DNA of 64,000 nt from NCBI GenBank assembly GCA_001792895.1, contig MARA01000051.1, positions 1 to 64,000 on the forward strand, read 5' to 3'. Shown here in pieces: positions 33,277 through 44,200 of the stretch. The notes beneath the pieces are model-generated. The model had not been told where the DNA came from. It searched no databases and was given only the letters and a program-made list of their open reading frames with translations. Position 1 is the first letter of the stretch. Each line of letters opens with the position of its first letter. The translations under genes were made by a program, and so were the position numbers. This DNA is from Lentinus brumalis (Eukaryota > Basidiomycota > Agaricomycetes > Polyporales > Polyporaceae).

Positions 33277-34867
33277 CTACGCTGCCCTCGCCCGTTTCCG
33301 CCTCCGCTCGCCGCCCTCTCCATCGTCGTCGCCGCCCTCGTCGTCGACAAGCATGGGGTCGTCGTGCTCGGTGTCGACGAGCATATCGTCCCGCCCCGCC
33401 TTCAGCCCCTTCATCTTCCGCGTCTGCAGCTTCCCCAGGTCCTGCTTCCCGACGTGTATCCTGCCGCGCAGGTCGCCCATCTCGTCCACCTCCAGGTTCT
33501 TGCGCTTCTTCCCCAGCCCCTTCTCCACGTCCTGCTTCCGCAGCTTCGGCCGCCGCATCGCCTGCTTCCACAGCTCCGCGTCCGCCGCCGTGTGCCGCCG
33601 CAGCGACAGGTCCAGTGACGGCCCCATCGGCGTCAGCTCGACGCGCGGGACGCGGGTGCCCGACTTGAGCAGCCGGATCGTGTACGCCCGGATGTGTACT
33701 TTTGGGAGGGTGGAGGGGTCTTCCGCGGTCGAGGTCGATGCTTCGAGCGTCGTCGTCGCCGCGTTCATTGTAGGCGGCGTAGGTCCCAGCGATATGCTGA
33801 TGATATGCTCGAGCCCAGCCAAGTGTATCGCGTCGATCTCTTCGCCGTTGAAAAAGTCCATGAGCATCGACTTGAGCTGCACGAATCGCGGGTGCGACTC
33901 GAACAGCTCCGACGCAAAGTGCAGCATCGGCTTGTGTCCCGGTGTCGCCTTCGGTGTCTGCGGGTGAATCGTCAGCGCGAGTTCACGGGATGCGCTGTAA
34001 TGAGAGAGACAACAGAATCGAAGCATATTCGTCCGCGACATCTCGCCCCTTCAGAGTCTGCCGTCCGCCCCACGCAGACAACCTTCACGGTCTTTGGCGA
34101 GGGCAAGAAGCGGCACACGCCGGACACGGCCCTTTCTCGTCCAACCTTCGTAGCACATGTGTCGCCATCACAGCGTGCTGCATACGCAGAGGTGCTTCGC
34201 ACCTCGCAGCAGGACCGGTACGGACGGACGAGGGACGGCATGGAAAAGTATGGCTACCGAGGAGAGCCAGGAGGAAGCGGCGAACAGTACCATCTGGGAT
34301 TGGCAGACGGCAGCCGACTTTGCGCTGCCCGTGGGCGCGAGGGAGGAAGACGCAGACTCAAAAGAGAGAACGTACCTTGAACTCAGCCATGCTCTTCCAG
34401 TCGTCCACCCCGACCTCGCACATGTCCAGCACCTTATAGTCGAACATGCGCACGAACGTCATCCCATGCGGCCGCTTCTTCGTGCTCTGGCCCACCACGA
34501 ACATGCCGGCGTCGTTCTTCTGCGACCAGAACTCGAGCGAGGAGGCGTCCTCGAACGGGCGCACGGCGTTCTTCTTCGAGAAGGAGATTGCGTGCGGCCT
34601 TTTCAGTGCCATCTGCGTGTGGTGGTGTATTAGCGGATAAGAAAGACCGCAAGAGATAGATAACGCACCAATTCCTTCATAACTGCGTTCACTCTCTCTC
34701 CCGCGTGTGTGCCCTTCACGAAGATGGCCGTCCTGGGGTCCTCGATCTCCTTCGGCTCGCGAGCTTGAAGTACGCGCTTTGACCGCGCATTTTTGGGTTT
34801 GCTGGTGCATCATATGTCAGAGTAAGTGATGCAGACCACAGAAATGCACTCACACCGTCCGCAACAT
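33277..34867 (-). CDS. RPF2: Ribosome biogenesis protein Rpf2 (Brix domain)
   Basis: Exons 34867-34854, 34801-34669, 34612-34376 and 33957-33277 encode 354 residues. The N-terminus MLRTVKPKNARSKRVLQARE, then EPKEIEDPRTAIFVKGTHAG, ALKRPHAISFSKKN, RPFEDASSLEFWSQKNDAGMF and THRPGHKP-type segments (TPKATPGHKPMLHF) match Rpf2 throughout its Brix domain. Rpf2 with Rrs1 brings 5S rRNA, uL5 and uL18 into pre-60S particles in the nucleolus. The tail is highly charged (RDDMLVDTEHDDPMLVDDE, then GERRRKRARAA), as usual for nucleolar proteins. The length is normal. The third intron is 418 bases, long for this genome. The gene is head-to-head with DBR1, with under 280 bases between the ATGs, so the two may share a promoter. 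Confidence 0.93.
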
Positions 34868-35144
34868 GGTAGACGGAGAGGAGAGGGGAGGGACAAATTT
34901 CAGGCGGAAGAGAGTGAAGTCAAGCTGCGAAGCGCCTATAGATCGGGCTGCATGCATGGGCGCTTCTCGAGTTCGCGTCTCGACGTCCATCGTCCATCTT
35001 GAAGCTTGAAGCTTGTCTCTTCTCCTTCATCTCGACGGCATTCGACACATCGCGGCCTCCAATATACTGCGACTCTACACCTTAGCGCGACACGCGCAGA
35101 GAAGAACTCTAGGCACGCAACGAAGGCTGGGGAGAACGCGCAGC
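34868..35144. promoter_or_regulatory. Divergent promoter between RPF2 and DBR1
   Basis: A 277-base gap separates two oppositely oriented start codons. It contains a TTGAAGCTTGAAGCTTGT repeat near 34998. No classical TATA is seen on either strand. Confidence 0.5.
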
Positions 35145-36951
35145 ATGAAGGTACGCCGCCCTCCGCCTGCCCCTCATCCGACCGCCTCAAAGCCTGACAC
35201 ACCCGCGCACCCGCAGATCGCCATCGAAGGCTGCTGCCACGGCGAGCTCGACGCCATATACGCGCAGATCGCCGCGCTCGAGAAGCAGCACGGCTACTCC
35301 GTCGACCTCCTCCTCATCTGCGGCGACTTCCAGGCCGTCCGCAATCACCGCGACCTCCAGTGCATGGCCGTCCCGGACAAGTACAAGCAGCTCGGCGGCT
35401 TCGCCAAGTAGGTGGGCCTCGCGCGCCTCCGTGCGGATATCCGATGGCTGACGGCGGGGTGCGCTGCAGGTACTACACGGGCGAGGCGAGGGCGCCGATC
35501 CTGACGGTGGTCATTGGAGGGAACCATGAGGCATCGAACTACTTCTGGGAACTGTGAGTCCTATGTGTTGACTTGCCAGACTGATGGTTCAACTGCAGCT
35601 CGTAGGTACCACGGCGGCTGGCTCGCGCCGAACATCTACTTCCTCGGACACGCGGGGTGCGTCCAGGTCAACGGCGTGCGCATAGCAGGCGCGTCGGGCA
35701 TCTTCAAGCCAGGAGACTTCCGCCTAGGTCAGTATGTTCCCGCTGCACAGGCCCGTGTACTCACCGCACTCAGGCCACTACGAGCGCATCCCGTACAACC
35801 ACGGCACGATGCGCAGCATCTACCACATCCGCCAATACAATATCATCCGCCTCTCCCTCGTACGTCCCAATCCCTCGCCTCCAAACCTCCTCCCTCCGTT
35901 TGTCCTCGCTAACACCTCGCGTAGCTCTCCTCCCCGACCGTCTTCCTCTCGCACGACTGGCCGCAGGGCATCGAGCACCACGGCGACTTGCGCGGCCTCC
36001 TCCGGCGCAAGCCGTACTTCCGCGACGACATCAACAAGGGCGCGCTCGGCTCCCCGCCCATGATGGGCCTCCTGCGCACGCTCAGGCCCGAGTGGTGGTT
36101 TTCGGCGCATCTGCATTGTCGGTTCGAGGCGGCGGTCGTGCATCAGGCGGGCGCTGGGAGCTCGGAAAGTGCGAGTGTGAGTGCGGAGAAGACCAACCCG
36201 GATGAGATAAGTATCGATGAGGAGGAGGAGGATGCGGAGACGGCCGCGAGTGCGCCGGCAGACAAGGCGGAGAACAACACCGCGCAGAGGGTCAATCCGG
36301 ACGAGATCACGCTGGACGAGGAGGAAGACGAGGTCGAGGCGCCCCCTCCGCCTCCTCCCCCACCCACCGAGACGAAGTTCCTCGCGCTTGACAAGTGTCT
36401 TCCCCGAAGACAATTCCTCGAGGTACGCATACACCCGTCCAGCCTAACCGTGAAGCTACCTTACATCCGTCACTGCACTAGGTCATCGACGTCGAACCCC
36501 CATCCTCCTTCTCGTCCACATCTCCCCCAACGCTCGCCTTCGACCCCGAGTGGCTCGCGATCACCCGCGCCTTTAATCAGCACATGTCCCTCGCCCGCAC
36601 CCAGTCGCCCTACCCCGAAGAAACCGCCGCCCGCGCGGCCGTCGCACGCGAGCTCGAGTGGGTAAAAACGCACGTCCTCGACGGGAAGGACGGCGGGGTG
36701 GCGCGCGTCGAGGACGTGCAGCAGTTCGTCATGACCGCCCCCGGCCCGAGTAGGGAGGAGGAAAAGACGAGGATGCAACGTACGTGCCCTGCTTCCGTCC
36801 CTCTCGCAATATTGGTGATTATGCTGATCATTGGCGCGTTGTAGCAACCTACCATCCGAACCCGCAGACGGCGGCCTTCTGCTCGATGCTGCAGATCGAG
36901 AACAAAGTCGACGCCCCGTATACTGGCGGCGGCGGTGGGGGAGCGTCCTGA
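35145..36951 (+). CDS. DBR1: RNA lariat debranching enzyme
   Basis: Eight exons (35145-35150, 35217-35407, 35470-35553, 35606-35727, 35774-35859, 35925-36422, 36482-36779, 36845-36951) give 463 residues. The first exon is just ATG AAG. The metallophosphoesterase core is complete: [66 protein letters not shown] and the late histidine motif [11 protein letters not shown]. In GCCHGELD the Asp of the usual GD.HG motif is replaced by Cys, as in other Dbr1 enzymes. The enzyme hydrolyses the 2'-5' bond of excised intron lariats in the nucleus. The C-terminal DBR1 domain has an acidic insert with two near-identical NPDEI(S/T)(I/L)DEEE units (residues ~245-300). The last exon encodes [20 protein letters not shown]. 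This last exon and ~1 kb downstream are duplicated at 40170-41260. Confidence 0.95.
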
Positions 36952-38301
36952 CTGTGACCAAGGACCCTTCAATTCGTCGCGCTGCCCGCTGTCATGCACG
37001 CATAGAGCCCGGACCCTGATCATCAGACTCGACGCACGTCCGTATCTCGCATCTCAGTCACCGCCTGTGGAAGCGAGATTTCGTGGACACGCTCAAGCTC
37101 TGAACGTGAACGCTCCCCACTAGCACCTGATCGACCGCCCGTCCTCGAATATCGATTCTCTCTCCCGCGTTGGGCTCGGCCGAAGGCCCTCATCTAAGAC
37201 TATCGCTCCGATCTCTCCTCCCATGTCACGCATGCTTCGTCGGGCAATATTCAATGTTGTACTCTACATGGACGATAGCTTCAGAATTCGTGCTCGGCCC
37301 ATCGCGCCGTCTGCGCTTGTGTTCGTTCTGGTCTGGTCGACACTCTCGCCGAATGTCCGCTTCCTGAAAATACCCGTCGCGGGGATGCGGGCGAACGGAG
37401 ATCCCTGTATACGGAACAAGTGGCGAGAGCAAGACGGACAGGAGCTTGGTCGTGCGTATCAGCCAGAGAGCAGATCCGACCGGCTCCTGATTGTCAAATC
37501 ACAGCTCTCCACTCTGGAGACGAGCTGTCGCCTCCTTCAGGCCCGTCTTCATTTTACTTCTCTCTGTCTGGAGGCAAGCCGGCCGTCGACATGCATCGCG
37601 TCCGCACGTGGTTGTGCTTTTAGGACAGCCCGGTGGCTGAGGTGGAAGTTGTTGTCTTGCCTCTGCCAGGCCGTGCATGTGTCTCGTGAGCAGGCTCAGC
37701 GGAGGTGAGACAACAGCAGCGTCTGTCAAGTGTATTCGTATCATGGCTGACATCGGAATCAGAGCCATGCACATGTACATGTGCAGCTGCTCGGGGTATC
37801 TGGTCCGCCGATGGCCAGTGGCAGAGATGCGGATGTGTATGAGTTCACAGTTCGCATCTCGCGTTCTGTTGGATGGACTGATGCCTCCATCGACTGATAC
37901 CTCTACAGTCCGAGGTCTTCATCGTGGACCACGCAGCGACGGACCCCGCTTCCCGGCGTATGTGTAACTGCAGGTTGGCCGTCGCGTGCCCGGCACTGGA
38001 TGTCTCCCCTCTTTCAGTTATACCGCCGGTTGTAAACCCTGAAAGGTCCACAGAACACATAGATGCCGCTCACCAGCTTCGCAGATGCTGGGAGCATCTC
38101 ACAGTATGGGCTTGTTCGTCGCCATGGCTCATCTTCCATCCAGCCGCCAAATCCAACTTTCGCATGTGCCGCACCTGGATGAACATGCTCACACTGCCCG
38201 CATCGTACTTGGTGTCGACTTTCAAACTCTTTATCGCCGTCGTTCTCTGGCTCCTCCAAACAACGCTCTTGAAGCACTTGCCCTGCGCTCCTCTCGCCGC
38301 C
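36952..38301. other. DBR1 downstream region, duplicated elsewhere
   Basis: No gene is recognised, although one 161-codon frame is open at 37223-37708. The DNA from 36952 to about 37930 aligns with 40277 to about 41260. Shared text includes CCCTGATCATCA.ACTCGACG, CGTCCGTATCTCGCATCTC and GCATGCTTCGT.GGGCAATA. The differences include frame-disrupting indels, so it behaves as non-coding DNA. Confidence 0.5.
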
Positions 38302-40085
38302 ATGTCCTGCGGCACTCTGCTCTCGCCCTGCATTCTGCCCCTCTTCTCCCCTTTCTTTCCTCCGAGTCACTTCTCAACGTAAGTGCGCACTAGTCTCGCT
38401 GTCCCGCGTGCTCACATGGGATAGGGCGTCGACTTCAACCTCCTCGACGACGAGCACGTCCGTGACCTCAGACACCACCTTGAGCACCACTGGCGATATA
38501 TCGACCGTCATCACCTCGAACATCAAGACCACTAGCGATATATCGACCGTCATCACCTCGAACACCAAGACCACTAGCGATATATCGACCGTCATCACCT
38601 CGAACACCAAGACCCCTATCGATACATCGACCATCTCCACCTCGAACATCAACTCCTCCTCTACTACCACTTTGCCGATCACTACCCCCTCCCCGACTGC
38701 GGCGAGCGAGATCGTGACCACTACGACGGATTCGCATGGGATCGCCGCCACTTCAACTTCATTCATCACCGTCACGGCCATCAGCGGCGGGACCACTGGC
38801 AGTTCGGCGGAAAGCAGTGCCAAGGGGGGTCCGGAAGAGTGAGGTTTCATTTTTTCTTTGTAAGGTTCTTGGCAGCTGCGCGCAGGTTTGGCGTTCGTAT
38901 GCGCTCGAGTCTCGGTCGTCCAGGTTGGGTCTCCGCAATGGGTGGCATAACACTCGTTGCTTCGTAGCTCCGGACTTGAAATGTTGCTTGGGTGATAGTC
39001 TGTGGCCTCGTATTCTCGTCCATCGACGGAGAATGTTGCCTCGCATTTTTGCCACCTGGCCGTGGCGTGCGTCGTCAATCGTCTCTGCTAGGGCCCGCCT
39101 GCTCAAATTCAGTTTTGTACTTCTCTGTATCGTTGCTCACGCCGCCCCCAGTTTCTTCCACAACACAGGCGCAGTCGCCGGCGTCTTCACCGCGGTCGGC
39201 ATCGTCGTGCTCGTGCTCATCGTCGCCTTATCGACCAACGCGGTGCGCCGGCACCGCAACAAGGTCGCCGTCTTGGTTCCGTATGCCCAGGCCGACGACG
39301 GTATCAGCAGCGACGATCTGAGTACCGGCTGCTCAGGTGTCACCCGCGAGAAGTGCGCTGCGAGCGCTACTGGGATTGGTGCGTTAGATCCCAACAACGC
39401 AGGCAACATGGGGTCGAACAGCCAGACGCAGCACCTCTGCGAAGTCTGCAAACACACCTTCAATCACGCGCAGAACGTCCTGGAGTGGAGCTCGTATGGG
39501 AGGCACCCGGCCGCTGATTATTCGGAGGAGTGTAACCTTCACGCTGACGTTCAGCTACCACTTCCCGGGCCCATAGAACGGTTGGTGCCATATCGACATG
39601 ATCCAACACCTTCGTCTCCGCTGTGGCGAGCCCCATCCGATAGTACCATTGGCTCGGAGGAAGTCGACGTGCTCATCGGTAATAACGAGGTGTCTCCGGA
39701 CAACCCAACGCAATCTTTTAGTGCTACCCCTACGATCCCGAATCCTGATCGCACAATATCTGTCGCAGCGGTATCCCGTGTCGATCATGTTCCATCTTAC
39801 GACGACGGGTTCTCTGTCCAAACTCTGTCCACCATGCCGCCGTCCTATCACACGCGTCGTCCCGGCCATGAAGTTGAGCCGTGGACACTACCTCCCGCTT
39901 ACACCACGTCGCACGATGGAATCGTACATTCCCCATCGGCAATCATACCTGGTCAGCGAGTTCTGAGGCTCCACGGACCCCGCAGTCTACTTTCAGTCTC
40001 CAGTGTGTTCTCAAACGAGTCGATTCGTGACGGGAGAGAAATGGCACATGTAGAGTCCATGCCGCCCGTGGTTCGGTGCGGGTAG
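38302..40085 (+). CDS. Ser/Thr-rich single-span membrane protein (Mid2-like), paralogue 2
   Basis: Exons 38302-38378, 38425-38838 and 39152-40085 encode 474 residues. Intron phases and positions match paralogue 1 (both have a 46-base first intron). A hydrophobic lead (LLSPCILPLFSPFF) is followed by a Thr/Ser ectodomain with about four 14-residue repeats of TTSDISTVITSNTK type, then FITVTAISGGTTGSS. The single span FFHNTGAVAGVFTAVGIVVL...VALSTNAVRRHRNK lies at residues ~165-195, with a long Ser/Pro-rich cytoplasmic tail. That tail is unrelated to the Gly/Tyr-rich tail of paralogue 1 and lacks VLKVANE, so one copy has changed its cytoplasmic part. The frame is intact. Function is inferred only from architecture. 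Confidence 0.7.
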
Positions 40086-40169
40086 GAACGTATACCGTGT
40101 ACGTGCCAGTGATCATTCTTGTCTTGCGTTGCGGTTGTGCTAATGATGATGTATGTTTGTGGCATGTAG

Positions 40170-40276
40170 CAACCTACTATGTGATCCCGCGGTCGGCGGC
40201 GCTCTGTACGATGCTCCGGATCGAGAACACGGTCGACTCGCCGTATACTTGCGGAGGCGGTGGTGGGTCATCCTGA
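40170..40276 (+). pseudogene. Duplicated last exon of DBR1
   Basis: Preceded by a TGTAG acceptor, this reads PTYYVIPRSAALCTMLRIEN, then TVDSPYTCGGGGGSS and a stop, against [20 protein letters not shown]...[15 protein letters not shown] in DBR1. The exon is still open end to end, yet the other seven exons are absent. It lies 84 bases after the stop of membrane-protein paralogue 2. Confidence 0.8.
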
Positions 40277-41833
40277 CTAGGAGGGACCGACGTCCGGTAC
40301 CGTCTACCGTCCCTCTGTCGTGCCCTGCATCGAGCCCTGATCATCATACTCGACGCCCGTCCGTATCTCGCATCTCTCGCCGGGGACGCAAGATCCCGTG
40401 AACAAGCTCAAGCTCTGAATCGAAACCCTGATCGAGGGACCGTACATCCTCCGCTAGTACACGATCGGCCGCCTCCACCATCCTCGAATATTCCTCTCCC
40501 GCGTTACGCTCGGACGAAGGCTCTAATCTAAGACTATCGCTCCGATACCTCCCCCATGTCACCCATGCTTCGTTGGGCAATACTCAATACTATACATGGA
40601 TGACGGCTGCCTTTGTGCCTTGTCGGGCTATCTGCGCTTGTGCTTGTTCTCTTCTGGTCGACGTTCTCGCGGAGTGTCCGCTCCCTGAGATTTTCCGCCG
40701 CGGGGAAGCAGGAGAATGGACCTGAAGCCTGAAGATTGAGGGTGTCTGGCAGAGAGCTGATCTGACCAGGCCCAGTACCCGGGAAGTCGACTCCCACTCT
40801 CGACTATCGAGGCCAGTGATCTCCTCCTTCCGGTTCGGCTTGTTCATACTTTCTTCGAGTGGTATTCTCAAGGTCCACATCACGCGAGACATGCGCACGT
40901 ACGGACCTACATAGAACGAAGACAGCGCAACGAATCCAACTCTGAGGTCATCGGCTTGCCTCCGCCGGCCCTTCTGCACGCACGATCTGTGTCATGCCAT
41001 GGAGGTCCAGCGGAGGCGAGACTGCCGTCTGTCTGTGCCTCGACTTCGACTTCAAGCTCGTACATCAGCATCCACGGATCATCTCACCATGCATCTTTTA
41101 GTGCGCCGGTGGCAAAGGTACATCATACAGATGTGTTTGTGCGTGTCAGGATGGCGTTTGAGTTCACACCTCGCAGTTCGCAGCTCGTCTTCTGTTGGAC
41201 CGGCCTGATGCCCTCCAAAGTCCGAGCCTGCTCTCGCCGCCGGCGAACGCAGACGTGGGTCGCGGTTCCCGCGTGCGTGTAAAGCGGCCGAATCCATGTC
41301 GTGGCCATGCTCTCTCGCACGCCTGACAGCTACACCATCTTCGACTCAGGGATGTTTGCGTACGGATCGTGATCCATGATCAAGCGGGTACATGGACGCG
41401 GAAGCCATGCACTAGGCGCTGGGCTCTGGAGAGATGCGAGTACTCATGAGCAGTGAGTTTGTTCGCCGCTTCCATTCAGGTCCCAGATCTGTCGGTCGGG
41501 GGCAGCTCCATACATATCGAGTTCTCACGTCGACTGACCAGCCCCGTGTGCGTGGGCTCGAGCTGCCATCGGAGCTCGTGCGGCCCGGATGATCGATTTA
41601 CACGCAAGTAGGTTTGCGGGGGAGCATGACAGGACAACGCGACTTGCAAAACGGGCATAATGTCGGGAGCTCGAGCGAGGCGAAGCTCGCTGGCGTGCGA
41701 GTGCACGAGACTGTTCAGGTACGCACAAGAACTGGGGTTCCCTTCTGTGGTTCGATTTGCTCACGTCCGTCATCAGTTCGCGTTTCATGTTTGAAGATGG
41801 GAGCATCTTCCCCGAATAACGTGCAGGCCTGTA
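40277..41833. other. Duplicated DBR1 flank and gene-free DNA
   Basis: The first ~1 kb is the second copy of the DBR1 downstream region. The rest has no gene that I can recognise. Confidence 0.45.
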
Positions 41834-42468
41834 CAGTGTTCCCCCGGTCCTTGAGACACGGAATTTTGGACACTGATCTCGAGGCTCCCTTCGTGTTCTT
41901 TCAACTGTCAATGTCCTGAAAGCATTCGTGAGGTAATGTACCAGTCTAAGAATATTTCTTGAGCGGATATGTCAAGAGGTGAGTGCGGAAGAGACAGAAC
42001 GGTGAACATACAAAGAACAGGCGTCCCCCACTCCTTGAGACAGCCATAATCGCCTTTTCGGGCCAACATGTCAGCATTCCCATGCGCTAGGATCCTCAGC
42101 GCTACAGCTGCTATGTCGCCCTCGAATGATCGGCATTCCGGTCTCAAGACAGACAGTATCTGACATCCTGCCAATAATCCGAAACCCACTTGTAACTTCT
42201 AGAAATGAATCGTAGATGTGTCCGGACTGGAAGACTACGAGCATATTACCGAAGGCAGCCGATTCAACTGCAAAAGTCAGTCTCTGACATACTATCGCAG
42301 ACTAGCGAAACATTCGTGCCATCTCACACCACAGAAACATTGTACTAGGAAGTTCCACTATTGTACTGACCTATTGCACATTTTTCCGGGAATTTAAGAG
42401 CCGATGTGCGGTCAGAGAGGGTGTCTGTCTCAAGGACCGGGGGTGTCTCAAGGACCGGGGGAACACTG
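41834..42468. mobile_element. Tc1/mariner-type MITE with TA target
   Basis: The ends CAGTGTTCCCCCGGTCCTTG and its exact complement face each other across 635 bases and are flanked by TA (41832-41833 and 42469-42470). The CAGTG start plus TA target fits Tc1/mariner/pogo elements. The right end has a second, immediately adjacent copy of TGTCTCAAGGACCGGGGG. There is no transposase frame inside. Confidence 0.8.
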
Positions 42469-43527
42469 TACAGGGCAAGGCTTTTAGCTCGAGTCCGCAG
42501 CGGGGCGCGACGAGGGCTGCTTGGCCGGGACAGCGACATGATGGAGTCATACGCAACCTCCCTATCCGAACATCTGTCCAAAGTATTGGTCGAACTGGTG
42601 GTTCATGATGATGGTCTACACCATTATCCATGAGTCGGTGAGGTCCTGCAGTTGCTACGAACGCCGCGTGCACTGATACGACACAACATGCACCCAGCCA
42701 CGGGCGCGCGACACTCCCGCAACGCATGTTGCCGATTGCGCCACTTACTTCATGCATGCATCAGACAGGTCAGCCTGGGATCCGTCGAGAGTGAATCGCG
42801 CTCACACTCACAGGTGCGCCTCGTATCGATGCGGCCATCGTCCACGAGCTCACACGTTACCAAAGTATCTCGCAGGAGTTCACAGCGCGAGCTCGAGTCG
42901 GACAGGATTTGGACGTGCTCTTCACCGCCGCCCGCCCGGCGCCGTATTGTCGGGCGCAGAGGCAGAGTTTATTCCGTGCCATAACACCGCCGATCCAAGT
43001 TCTCCCCGTGCTCTCTGGCGAGACCGCTTCGCACATCCGACTGAAGCCTGATTCCCTCATCCCTCATCCCGCCAAGCGTGAGTAACGCAACTCCGCCGCC
43101 AGCCTGAGCATGCCGTACTCACCCATTGCGTGCAGCAACCCCGGCCCCTCCAGCGGCCCGCCCAGGCTCGACGTCAACGAGCGGCGAGATCCGCCCGGAT
43201 AGCGAGCCACCTGGGAGAGCGACCTGCTCGATCCACCTGCTCTGGCACACCGTCCGCTCTATTTTGGCCGTTCGGCGCACACGCACCCGGGCGAGGCTTC
43301 AAGCTTCAATATCCAAGCTTCAGGCGGGATGAATCCGCACACGACGTACGAAGCGTTCGGGCATCCCACTGGTCAGTGGCAGCATCGGCGATCGTTCTCG
43401 CAATCCCCATCCGCGGGCTCACGCTCAGGCTCACAGCTGACCTTCTACATATTCGCAAACACTGCACACGCTTCCAGTCATACTCGACCCGCAAGGGACG
43501 TCGTTCCGGCACCCCGTAGTTCCGTAC

Positions 43528-43630
43528 CAGTGGCTGACATTTCGGGCAGCAGGCGGAGCACGACTCCCCACGAGAATCCAGTGGCTGACACTCCGGGCAG
43601 CAGGCGGAGCACGGCTCCCCACGAGAATGC
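43528..43630. repeat. 51-base tandem duplication
   Basis: Two adjacent copies of a unit beginning AGTGGCTGACATTTCGGGCA and ending CACGAGAAT differ at only a few bases. A third partial AGTGGCTG follows near 43718. Confidence 0.8.
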
Positions 43631-43819
43631 TTGTCGCTGGACAGTGGACGCAGCTTGCGCGGCTGCCCTTCGCTCGTCGGGAACCTGAATTGGTCCCGGT
43701 AAACACTCCGAGTCTGGCCAGTGGCTGCAACCGCACGCACGCCGACCGACACCGCGCCGAATCCAGCAACTGATCCCCGTATGCACAGTGCGCAGAGTTG
43801 CAACGCTGACGAGTCACGG

Positions 43820-44200
43820 TGAGAGGGTGATACTGAGACAGTAGAAGACGCACTGGCCCCTTCCACTGTTCCACCTTCTCCGTTCCCCGTATGCCGTCTG
43901 CCGTCTTTCGAAGCCCGGAGCCCGTGCAGGACCACCCCCGGCGGTGTAGTGCTGTCTGCGCGGGCTCGTCTCTCCTCACTCGCATGGAGGTGATACTGTA
44001 ACTGTAAGACGCACCGGCATCTTCCGTCTCCCGTCCCCCGTCTCTCGCCTTTCGAAGCCCAAACCCCGTGCAGGTCCAACCTCCATCCCCACGTGGTGTT
44101 GTCTGCGCATGTCCGGCTCGGAGCTCGCACGGAGGTGATACTGCAAGACGCACCCGTCCCCAATCCACTGTTCCCCCTCCTCCGTCTCCAGTCTCGGTCC
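43820..44200. repeat. Degenerate ~150-base tandem repeat
   Basis: GGTGATACTG starts three units near 43824, 43988 and 44132. Shared segments include AGACGCAC, CTTTCGAAGCCC and CCCGTGCAGG. The units have diverged and the last is partial. Confidence 0.7.

Noticed and set aside
37223..37708. 161-codon open frame downstream of DBR1
   Set aside because: Its duplicated counterpart near 40560 is broken, and the composition is not protein-like.
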